Shown piece after piece: positions 1-6,648 of a DNA stretch of 64,000 nt. The notes below the pieces were generated by a model. That model worked only from the letters and a program-made list of their open reading frames with translations, was not told where the DNA came from and ran no database searches. This DNA comes from an uncultured Kiritimatiellota bacterium (GTDB lineage Bacteria > Verrucomicrobiota > Kiritimatiellia > RFP12 > UBA1067), in assembly GCA_934635225.1 (NCBI GenBank), contig CAKTYZ010000007.1:1-64000 (forward strand), in the 5' to 3' direction. How positions within the stretch are numbered: position 1 is the stretch's first letter; each line of letters starts with the position of its first letter. The translations under genes and the position numbers were made by a program.

Positions 1-227
1 CGATCATACAGCACTGGAAACAGTCTGAAATTGAGCGTGTTAGAATCCCGCTTCTGCCACTTCCCCGCCAACGCGCCATTGCGGACAAAGTTAAAACAAG
101 CTTCGCGCTCCGCGCCGAATCCAAGCGGCTCCTCGACCTCGCCAAGCACGCTGTTGAAGTCGCAATTGAGCAGGGGGAAGAAAAGGAGATGCAAGCACTT
201 GAAAAGGAGATTGTCCATGCCAACTAA
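1..227 (+). CDS. Type I restriction enzyme specificity subunit, C-terminal end (partial)
   Basis: An open frame read from base 3 enters from the left edge and ends at TAA 225-227, giving 74 residues. It contains IPLLPLPRQRAIADKV followed by a charged helix, which resembles the end of the second target-recognition domain and the distal conserved helix of HsdS-type subunits (IPLP-LPEQ-xIA pattern). Such subunits choose the DNA sequence for a type I methylase and nuclease. The N-terminal part and any hsdM/hsdR lie outside the window. The stop overlaps the next gene's ATG (217) by 11 bases, so the genes are probably translated together. A methylase-specificity fusion is also possible, because only the tail is visible. 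Confidence 0.65.
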   Translation, partial: IIQHWKQSEIERVRIPLLPLPRQRAIADKVKTSFALRAESKRLLDLAKHAVEVAIEQGEEKEMQALEKEIVHAN

Positions 228-1005
228 TAATACGTTTACTTCAACCAAAGAAGCGTGGAAACGCCTTGCCGACATTGATTATTTCAGTATGTTTGTGAAG
301 GTATACATCCCATTCAATGCATGGATGAATCTTGATTATGGAACATTGGATACCGACCGGGCTAAGATTAATGAAGTAAAACGGACGAGAAATGCATTTC
401 GTAATAAAATAGTTTCTCTTTTGCAAGATAGAGACCAAGATGCTGTGGCGTTTCGGGTTAATGTTGGTGATCTTCATGTAGCGCTTGAGCAAGCTCAAAT
501 CTATAATCAAGATCGAAGGGTCTCATTTGCATGCATACGCTATAAAAGTGACAATCAGTCCACATGTGATAAAAGCTTCAACAAGATGAAATATCACGCT
601 CATTTAGATAACAATTCTACGGAAACTATTGTAGAGATTAAAAACCGAAAAGGTGAAAAGGTATTCTCCTATACATTTGAAAAGTATGAATATGATATTG
701 AAGTCGTCGGACGAGCGTTGACATCAGTGAAGCAATCATGGCGGGATGAATTAATCGGGTGTTACAAGTCCGTTGCGCCACTAAGTATAGAGTCACTACT
801 TGATAATGGGACTTCTGAGCATCCAATATTATGTGGTGATATTAGATTTATTGAGGATACAGAGAAAATAGCGATCGGCTTAATAGAAATCTTGTTCAAT
901 CTTCGCAATGCGCTGTTCCATGGAGAAATTAATCCGAACAATGATGCTCACAAGGTTTATGGCGCAGCCTATCACCTTTTGCGTCGTCTTATTGAGTTCT
1001 TGTAA
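217..1005 (+). CDS. HEPN-domain protein, probable defence RNase or toxin
   Basis: Protein of 262 residues. The ATG at 217 has a GAAAAGGAGA ribosome site 6 bases upstream; earlier in-frame codons overlap the upstream restriction gene and are not used. The C-terminal part has LRNALFHGE with R230 and H235 in an Rx4H arrangement, then a helix VYGAAYHLLRRLI. This is the signature of HEPN domains, whose paired R and H residues often form an RNA-cutting site in toxins, CRISPR effectors and abortive-infection proteins. The N-terminal 200 residues match nothing I recognise. It sits between a restriction specificity gene and a GHKL-ATPase gene with a 15-base gap, so one defence operon is likely. HEPN also occurs in non-catalytic proteins, so RNase activity is inference. 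Its base composition is lower in GC than the core genes, which suggests transfer. Confidence 0.6.
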   Translation: MPTNNTFTSTKEAWKRLADIDYFSMFVKVYIPFNAWMNLDYGTLDTDRAKINEVKRTRNAFRNKIVSLLQDRDQDAVAFRVNVGDLHVALEQAQIYNQDRRVSFACIRYKSDNQSTCDKSFNKMKYHAHLDNNSTETIVEIKNRKGEKVFSYTFEKYEYDIEVVGRALTSVKQSWRDELIGCYKSVAPLSIESLLDNGTSEHPILCGDIRFIEDTEKIAIGLIEILFNLRNALFHGEINPNNDAHKVYGAAYHLLRRLIEFL

Positions 1006-1020
1006 GAAAGGAGTTTTCAG

Positions 1021-3039
1021 ATGGCAAGTCAAATAACAAGCGAACTTGAAGGCGTGGTTGCGCTTATTCGAGATTTCAAGTCGAAACCATTGATGCCACT
1101 TTTTGAAGCGTTGGTAAATTCAATTCAAGCTATTGAAGATCGATTCCAAGGCAAGTATGATGATGGCAAGATCAGGGTCATAATCAAAAGAGCTGCTCAA
1201 CGAGAGTTTGACTTTAAGGATGGAACTCGACGAGAGCCTACGATACTAGGCTTTCAAGTCATAGATAATGGCATAGGTTTTACCGATGAAAACTTGGCGT
1301 CATTTAAGCTTATGGCATCCAAGCAGAAAGCTGCACGTGGAGGAAAGGGTATCGGCCGGTTTACATGGTTAAAAGCATTTGACGAAGTTGTAATCTCAAG
1401 TGTGTATGAGGATGCCAAAGGTAAGAAGAGGCGCCGCGAGATTGAGTTTTCGTTGCGACATGGAATAAAGGATTCCGCCCCTGTTGATGTGGAGGAAAAG
1501 ACGCCGATTCAGACTATTGTCTCTTTGAATAAATTTAAGCCGGTGTATCGGGATCTCCCTGCAGCATATCGGACGACTGAAAAGATTGCACAAAGGATTT
1601 TGGAGCATTGTCTAGTTTCATTCCTTGCAAATAAAGTTCCTGATATCGTCGTGGTGGACGATCCAAACGAGAATTCACGCTCGTTGGCTAAGATGTTCAA
1701 TGACGATATCAAGCCGCAGATAACGACATATGGAATTGATGTAGGGGAAGAACGCTTTGCCTTGACAGAATTGAAATTGTATGGAACCAATGCGCAAATG
1801 CATCGCATGGTGTTTTGTGCGGATTCGCGGGAGGTGACTACATGTGATATTGGAAAACGGTTGGGCACGACGATTCAGTTTGATGAAAAGGGGAAGAAAT
1901 TTGTATATGCGGTTTATGTGACTGGTGCATATTTGGATTCGCATGTGCTGCCGACGCGAGATGATTTTTCCATACCAGAAGATTCGGCACCACTCGACAC
2001 GGAGGCACCTATTGGGCGTAGTTCTATTGAAGAGGCAGTTGTTGCGCACGCAAGACAGTATCTAAAGCCATACTTGGACTCTCTGCAAACAAAACGCAAA
2101 GAGATAGTTGAGGGATATGTGGCGGAAAAGAATCCAACATTGCGGGCCGTTGTTAAATACTGCCCTCAAGCATTGGAGGAAATAGACCCGAATTCGTCTG
2201 AGGAGAAGATTGATGAGGTATTATATCGTCACAAGGGCAAGGCGGAGTTTGAAATCAGGCGGAACAGTGAGAAGTTATTGAAGACGCAATCAGAGTCATT
2301 TAAGAGGAGTGAAGAGAGTATAAAAGAGCTAACAGAGAAGTATGATGATTTCCAGAAAGACAACCTTGCCGCATATGTAACATATAGAAAGTTTGTCATA
2401 GAACTGTTTAAGAAGAAGATTGCAGCCAGTCCGGATGGAAGTTATGTGGACGAAAAGATATTGCATGACATGATTTTCCCAATGCGAACTGATTCGGATC
2501 ATATTGGATTTGATAATCATAATCTGTGGCTTATTGATGATAGGTTGGCTTTTCATGCGTGTGCCATGTCGGATAAGGAAATCCGCGAGTTCATGGAGAG
2601 TGATTCTGCCGATAGGCCAGATATTGTTGCCTTTGCGGATGTAGATCCAGACACGCGCGTTGCAAGGACTGTTTCGATAATAGAGTTTAAGAAGCCAAAC
2701 CGTACAAATTACAGAGACGAGAAACCCCCAGAACAAGTGCAGAGGATGCTTCGTCAAATACGTGAAAGCAAGCACGTCTTGGTTGATCATGGACGGCCTA
2801 TCCACATTTCGCAAGACGATACACAGTTCTTGTGTTATGCCATTTGTGATTTCACCAACCCTATTCGTGAGTGGGCAGAAGAAAATGATTATGCAAAAAT
2901 GCATGGTGAGTTTGCGTATTACTATTACAACAGGAATTTAAATGCGAGTATATACTTAGTTAACCTTGATCAAATCGCAATTGATGCCAGAAAACGGAAT
3001 TTTGCGTTCTTTGACAGATTAGGGATAAAATGTGATTAA
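1021..3039 (+). CDS. GHKL ATPase with C-terminal PD-(D/E)XK-like nuclease domain (MORC/paraMORC-like)
   Basis: Protein of 672 residues; ATG 1021 follows AAAGGAG. The N-terminus has a full Bergerat fold: EALVNSIQAIED (E29, N33), DNGIGF (D82, G84, G86) and GGKGIGRF (107-114). A middle region with charged coiled-coil-like helices (about 360-440) leads to a C-terminal part in which RPDIVAF (near 531) and IIEFKKP (near 553) give a D...ExK pattern typical of restriction-type nucleases. MutL/MORC-like ATPases linked to restriction-modification systems are known in bacteria; they are thought to couple an ATP-driven clamp to DNA cutting or loop handling. Downstream of an HsdS fragment and a HEPN gene, a role in phage defence is the natural reading. 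The exact subfamily is not certain. Confidence 0.7.
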   Translation: MASQITSELEGVVALIRDFKSKPLMPLFEALVNSIQAIEDRFQGKYDDGKIRVIIKRAAQREFDFKDGTRREPTILGFQVIDNGIGFTDENLASFKLMASKQKAARGGKGIGRFTWLKAFDEVVISSVYEDAKGKKRRREIEFSLRHGIKDSAPVDVEEKTPIQTIVSLNKFKPVYRDLPAAYRTTEKIAQRILEHCLVSFLANKVPDIVVVDDPNENSRSLAKMFNDDIKPQITTYGIDVGEERFALTELKLYGTNAQMHRMVFCADSREVTTCDIGKRLGTTIQFDEKGKKFVYAVYVTGAYLDSHVLPTRDDFSIPEDSAPLDTEAPIGRSSIEEAVVAHARQYLKPYLDSLQTKRKEIVEGYVAEKNPTLRAVVKYCPQALEEIDPNSSEEKIDEVLYRHKGKAEFEIRRNSEKLLKTQSESFKRSEESIKELTEKYDDFQKDNLAAYVTYRKFVIELFKKKIAASPDGSYVDEKILHDMIFPMRTDSDHIGFDNHNLWLIDDRLAFHACAMSDKEIREFMESDSADRPDIVAFADVDPDTRVARTVSIIEFKKPNRTNYRDEKPPEQVQRMLRQIRESKHVLVDHGRPIHISQDDTQFLCYAICDFTNPIREWAEENDYAKMHGEFAYYYYNRNLNASIYLVNLDQIAIDARKRNFAFFDRLGIKCD

Positions 3040-3054
3040 TGGAGTTGTGCCAAT

Positions 3055-3403
3055 ATGATGCATTTCTTCAATGTCCGTAGAAATCGAAAGCCTGATTTCG
3101 CGGAAGAGGTTAATCGGTTAATGGCGATACTAAATGCCGAGGCAATCCCTAGTGGGATGCACCATGGTGCAATTCCCCTTATTCAGATAGCGCAGGCAAC
3201 CTTTTCTAATTCCAAATTTAGGGGAGACCTGCGTTGCCGTTGATAATCTGTATGAAGAAGTTTTACATGGCTGGAAGAAAAAGGGTGTCAAGATGGACTT
3301 GCAGAATTTTCTGCTGTTTGTCGAAACGACCTTCAACATCATAGCCGAAATTGGAGATTCGGTTCGCTTGATAGGGCGTTGGATAAAGGATTTTATGACA
3401 TGA
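3055..3403 (+). pseudogene. Frameshifted small gene of the defence island, unknown function
   Basis: ATG 3055 (GGAG 11 bases upstream) opens a frame that reads 62 residues and stops at 3241-3243. From 3191 to 3403 a second frame is open and continues sensibly (VDNLYEEVLHGWKKKGVK, then a hydrophobic helix LQNFLLFVETTFNIIAEIGD). That frame has a stop at 3188-3190 and no good start of its own, so one gene of about 115 residues with a +1 shift between 3191 and 3240 is the simplest view. Its TGA (3401-3403) overlaps the ATG of the next gene (3400) in an ATGA arrangement, which supports the second frame as the original end. No family recognised. A sequencing error or programmed shift is possible. 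Confidence 0.45.
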
Positions 3404-4140
3404 CGCATAATACAGAATTCAAGCCGAAAGCTGGATATGTGTATGTTGTCACTAACGAGTGCTTGAAGCTTGTTAAGGCGAAAGGCATCTTTAGGGGCAA
3501 GATGGTTAAGGCCGTGAAGATCGGCAATGCGAAAGATTTTACGAATCGCTTGGGTTCGTTGAATACTGCTGTCTATGAGAATTTCGATTTCCATTTAGGC
3601 ATCAAAACGGATGATGTTGTTGGGTTGGAAGGCATTATTCACACGGCCTTGCAGGACTATAGGATTTTCACTAGAGACGATGACGCGACGGAATTCTTCG
3701 CTTGTCCCTTGGATGAGGTTATTGTCAGAATCAAGAACCTCATCGTGCGAGGTCATAAGATGGATGTCGAAGAATACAAGGGCGGCAAAGTGGTTGGGCG
3801 CTCCGGCGCAAAGATTCGCGCCAATATCAAGCGACATGAAGCGGCTAGGGCGAAGGTCGTGAAGTCGGCACACAAGAACACGGGAAAAGCAAAAGCGTTT
3901 TCGTTTGCAGAAGTAGGAATTCCCAATGGCGCAAAGCTTGTGTTTGTTCCGACCAGCGCAGAAGTCACGGTCGTGGGCGATAAGAAAATCGAATACAAAG
4001 GCACCCAATATTCGCTGTCTGGCTTTTGCAAAGCTTTCATGCCTCAGAAGAATGCCTCTGGCGCATATCAAGGGCCAAAGTTCTTTTCCCACAATGGCAA
4101 GACCTTGATCGATATTCGCAAGGAGCGCGGACAATTGTGA
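3400..4140 (+). CDS. GIY-YIG (T5orf172-type) nuclease fused to a RAMA-like domain
   Basis: Protein of 246 residues. I take ATG 3400, which overlaps the previous stop, rather than the in-frame TTG 3379. Residues 12-20 (GYVYVVTNE), K40-I-G42, R50, E77 and the TEFF motif near 97-100 fit the GIY-YIG nuclease core in its T5orf172 variant, a single-domain phosphodiesterase that nicks or cuts DNA. Residues about 175-246 (IEYKGTQYSLSGFC, then KTLIDIRKE) resemble the RAMA domain found beside restriction and adenine-methylase proteins and thought to bind modified DNA; DUF4357 is an alternative name for similar tails. The pairing suggests a nuclease guided by DNA modification, consistent with the restriction context. 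Confidence 0.65.
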   Translation: MTHNTEFKPKAGYVYVVTNECLKLVKAKGIFRGKMVKAVKIGNAKDFTNRLGSLNTAVYENFDFHLGIKTDDVVGLEGIIHTALQDYRIFTRDDDATEFFACPLDEVIVRIKNLIVRGHKMDVEEYKGGKVVGRSGAKIRANIKRHEAARAKVVKSAHKNTGKAKAFSFAEVGIPNGAKLVFVPTSAEVTVVGDKKIEYKGTQYSLSGFCKAFMPQKNASGAYQGPKFFSHNGKTLIDIRKERGQL

Positions 4141-4173
4141 TCATCTGGAATAATTACGTGTGGGGATTGTGAC

Positions 4174-4326
4174 ATGAAGAAAGAGACACAGACGATAGAG
4201 TTCAAGCAGTCGTGGCACGACGAGTGTTTGAAGTGGATTTGCGGCTTTGCCAATGCGCAGGGCGGCAAGTTGACCATAGGGAACCCCGTTGGCACGGTCA
4301 ATGTATTGGATAGGAGGACGAAATGA
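4174..4326 (+). pseudogene. AlbA_2/Schlafen-type domain, N-terminal fragment
   Basis: A 50-residue frame from ATG 4174 contains IEFKQSWHDECLKWICGFAN and GGKLTIG, which match the start of the AlbA_2 (Schlafen-like, divergent AAA_4) domain common in bacterial transcription regulators and defence proteins. It breaks off after the first strand, inside what should be a domain of about 120 residues, and runs into a stop at 4324-4326. The start of the RhuM remnant (4323) overlaps its end. The gene has lost all of its C-terminal part, so it is a relic. Confidence 0.55.
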
Positions 4327-4653
4327 ACGCAAGCGAATTTCCTCTATTGCTTTTCTCTACGGAGACAGGCGACATTCGGGTTAATGCCGTTCTGCGTGAT
4401 AGGACGCTTTGACTTACGCAGAAGGCAATGGTAGGCTTGTTTGGCGTGAAAAGTCAGGCCATCACAAGACACCTGAAGAACATCTACGCGCCCCATGAAC
4501 TTGCTGCGGCCTCAACTTGTTCCAAAATGGAACAAGTTCAAAATGAGGGCGGACGCGACGTCTTGCGCGAGATGGTATTCTATAGGATCTGATTTTGATC
4601 GTCAGATAAAACTACTTCTTGATGCCAACGATGACGAGAAATCATCCCAATGA
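4323..4653 (+). pseudogene. RhuM-family (virulence/Fic-associated) protein, degraded
   Basis: From ATG 4323 the frame reads LLLFSTETGDIRVNAVL, then TGA (4410-4412) where the family has tryptophan (TGG), then LTQKAMVGLFGVKSQAITRH and later NEGGRDVLREMVFY. This matches the RhuM family order: N-terminal strand, WLTQ helix-turn-helix-like segment, and VQxEGxRxVxRxxxFY. After 4589 the family's middle is missing and the reading jumps frame to DFDRQIKLLLDA (ending 4653), which resembles the usual RhuM C-terminus. The gene thus carries one nonsense change, an internal deletion and a shift. RhuM genes are common near restriction systems and mobile elements. Confidence 0.6.
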
Positions 4654-4668
4654 GTTGAGGGAAAATGA

Positions 4669-4842
4669 TACGAAAGGCGTGTAATCCATAGAAATGGATG
4701 CCGTAAAGCGGATGACATTCATAGGGACATCCTGATGGAAGCGTTAGGTTGGTATGTTATCCGTTTCTGGCATTATCAAGTGGTCAACGAGATAGACACT
4801 TGTATTAATCATGTAAGGGAAAGCATCGCAAGATTCACCTAA
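4669..4842 (+). pseudogene. C-terminal end of a DUF559/Vsr-like nuclease domain
   Basis: The only open frame here ends at TAA 4840-4842 and carries HRDILMEALGWYVIRFWHYQ, then a helix. RDxxLxxLGWxVxRFW is the typical last strand-helix segment of DUF559 and very-short-patch-repair-like endonuclease folds. There is no start codon or catalytic D...ExK part upstream; the frame opens directly after a stop at 4666-4668. It is a truncated relic, lying in a row of other broken defence-type genes. The assignment rests on one short motif. Confidence 0.4.
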
Positions 4843-4942
4843 CAATACGAAAGCCATTTTAAGATATGCTTTGTGATATTTGCCGCCGCCGCGATTCCAC
4901 TACCGCCCACGCTCATTGGGTGATGGGGAATAGTTATGGGGA

Positions 4943-5170
4943 ATGCTCCGCGTGGAAGGAGGAACGACCACCGCCGTCATGCCTGACATCGTTCCGGGGA
5001 AGGCCTGCGACTTCATGCTGCGCGTCACCAGCCAGCGGCGAGAACGAGATCGTGTTCAGCGGCGCGGAGGCGTTCGCGGGAGAGGAAGGCTCGCTCGAAC
5101 CGCCGTGCGACGTGGAAGACGGTCGTGTGCTTCTTCGCCGAGATGGCGGCGGACGTGATGCTTGTCGCCC
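4943..5170 (+). pseudogene. Remnant of an unknown protein, at least two frameshifts
   Basis: Three frames join into a plausible protein fragment: ATG 4943 reads MLRVEGGTTTAVMPDIVPGK and CDFMLRVTS; a second frame continues ASGENEIVFSGAEAFAGEEG; a third gives TWKTVVCFFAEMAADVMLVA, near 5108-5170. Alternating short strands with glycine and proline suggest a beta-rich protein. The family is not recognised. A structural phage or surface protein is a guess only. The pieces need small shifts near 5030 and 5110 to connect, so the gene is not functional as it stands. It runs head-on into a minus-strand remnant. Confidence 0.25.
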
Positions 5171-5345
5171 GCAAAGTCGCGAAGAGAATCGAGCGCGTCG
5201 ATTTCGTCTTTCAGGCTTTCTGGCAGTTCATCCATCTTCCGATAGTTCCTTTTGCCGCGCAGGTTGTAGTGGTAGGCGGTTTTACGCTTTTCATGTGTGT
5301 TGCCTTGCACACGGCTCTCTACGATAAAGTCCTACATCATACGTT
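5165..5345 (-). pseudogene. Minus-strand remnant, unknown protein
   Basis: On the minus strand a frame opens after a TAG near 5340 and reads RVQGNTHEKRKTAYHYNLRG, then KMDELPESLKDEIDALDSLR, with the charge and leucine spacing of a real helical protein. Beyond about 5165 it becomes arginine-rich nonsense antisense to the plus-strand remnant. A GTG at 5310 could serve as a start, but there is no clear ribosome site. It partly overlaps the end of the 5291-5536 frame, so the two may be pieces of one gene separated by a shift. No family recognised. Confidence 0.25.
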
Positions 5346-5536
5346 TCCGGGGCATCGGATTCCACGAAACCCCCGTAAAACAAGGGCGAAGCGTATCTTG
5401 TAGGTGCTACAACATACGCAGAGAGGATTTCGGGTGGTGCGGAGAATCGAGGCTCGCCGTGGGCCTCGGCGTAGGTCATCAGACCTTCCAGCCGGTGAAT
5501 CTCATCAATCAACTTGTCTCTCTGGGGTAGTGCCAT
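5291..5536 (-). CDS. Small hypothetical protein
   Basis: A frame of 81 residues whose ATG (5536-5534 on the minus strand) has AAAGGAA about 7 bases upstream. It begins MALPQRDKLIDEIHRLEGLM, an amphipathic helix, followed by a proline- and tyrosine-rich part. No family recognised. Between it and the lipoprotein gene lies a further tiny minus-strand reading (ATG 5608 region to TAA near 5550, 19 residues, ATRNSILELVGKLSA) that may be the tail of a lost gene. The surroundings are decayed, so this could be an intact small gene or the surviving front half of a longer one. Confidence 0.35.
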   Translation of the reverse strand: MALPQRDKLIDEIHRLEGLMTYAEAHGEPRFSAPPEILSAYVVAPTRYASPLFYGGFVESDAPETYDVGLYRREPCARQHT

Positions 5537-5607
5537 CGCCTGGTTCCTTTATGCTGAAAGCTTGCCTACGAGCTCAAGGATGCTGTTGCGCGTCGCTTCC
5601 GCCTCCA

Positions 5608-6648
5608 TTAAGGTGTAAGGCCTCTCCCAAGTGGTCCTTGATAAAGATTGCGCTCCGGATCGAATTCAAGATTCGTATCATTCGGAGCAGGATTGAACAC
5701 AGATTCTCCTACCACAATTTGGACCATGAAATTCAACGGACCCAAGATCTTAGCGTAGTTGGCGGAGACAATCTCTCCTTTCTCATTGCGCACAACTCTC
5801 GTTCGGATGACCATGTATTCATCTCTTGCAACCACAGGAGCCTGATGCAGCCATTTGTTCCCTTTCTGCGCGACGATCTGAATTGGGAATGAATCAACAA
5901 AGGCTGCATTTTTATTCGCCCTGTATGTGGACGGGAAATATTCATTGCCAGTCTTCTTCGCAATGTATGCTCCACAGTTCTCTGCGAACTCTATTCTGCC
6001 AACTACATCACCGGCTTTAGGGCATTCCTTTTCCCCGTTCCTGAATGAAAAGAGACGCTGAATTTTCTTGCGGTCACTCTCTCCTTTTGTCACGCTGTTC
6101 TCCCCTAAGTTGCGTACATAATAAAAGTCAGCCACTTTCCCCTGACCCAAGGGCGGAAGCCAATCAAAGCATTGCAGATCGAAACCGAACCTTCCATCCC
6201 AATACGGTGCAGAAACCTTTTTCTCGGCAGTATAGGCAAACATCGGTTGAGGATTCTTCTTGCGGTAAAGGCGAACGCTTCCACGGCTGTCGTGCTCATT
6301 CAGGGAAACACTCACGGTTGAAGGATTCAACTTTTCCTCGCTCTTGAAGCTTCCATCAAATGGCATGCTCGGGTAGCAGCTATTCGCAGTTACCCACCAG
6401 GAGAAATGCCCATTAGGGCAGCTGAAACGAACTGTTGCTGCCCCATTTGAGTCAGTTAGAGCCGTATATCTGTTAAAGTCCTTTGCCTTGTCGCTCCCGA
6501 AGAGGATGACCTTGTTCATAGCCTTGACGGTAACTACCGCGTCCGTGACAGCTACATTATCGAAATCTGTCACAGTTACGGTAAAGGTTTCTGACGCACA
6601 TCCAGCAGTGGCAAGCGACAGGACCGCGAGAAAGACGAGCTGCTTCAT
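5608..6648 (-). CDS. Hypothetical lipoprotein
   Basis: Protein of 346 residues. The chosen ATG (6648) has AAGGAG upstream and overlaps the stop of the preceding large gene as ATGA; the longer in-frame extension lies wholly inside that gene. It starts MKQLVFLAVLSLATAGCASE, a lipoprotein signal with lipobox T-A-G-C (C17), so an outer-membrane-anchored lipoprotein is expected. Residues about 20-90 (TVTVTDFDNVAVTDAVVTVK, later TALTDSNGAATVRF) look like a carboxypeptidase-regulatory-like or big-type beta-sandwich. The rest is not recognised. Coupled translation with the 1593-residue hydrolase suggests a partner or immunity-like role, but that is inference. Confidence 0.6.
   Translation of the reverse strand: MKQLVFLAVLSLATAGCASETFTVTVTDFDNVAVTDAVVTVKAMNKVILFGSDKAKDFNRYTALTDSNGAATVRFSCPNGHFSWWVTANSCYPSMPFDGSFKSEEKLNPSTVSVSLNEHDSRGSVRLYRKKNPQPMFAYTAEKKVSAPYWDGRFGFDLQCFDWLPPLGQGKVADFYYVRNLGENSVTKGESDRKKIQRLFSFRNGEKECPKAGDVVGRIEFAENCGAYIAKKTGNEYFPSTYRANKNAAFVDSFPIQIVAQKGNKWLHQAPVVARDEYMVIRTRVVRNEKGEIVSANYAKILGPLNFMVQIVVGESVFNPAPNDTNLEFDPERNLYQGPLGRGLTP

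Noticed and set aside
4866..5327. Plus-strand frame of 153 codons as an intact gene
   Set aside because: Its sensible parts fall in different frames; it is better explained as a broken remnant.
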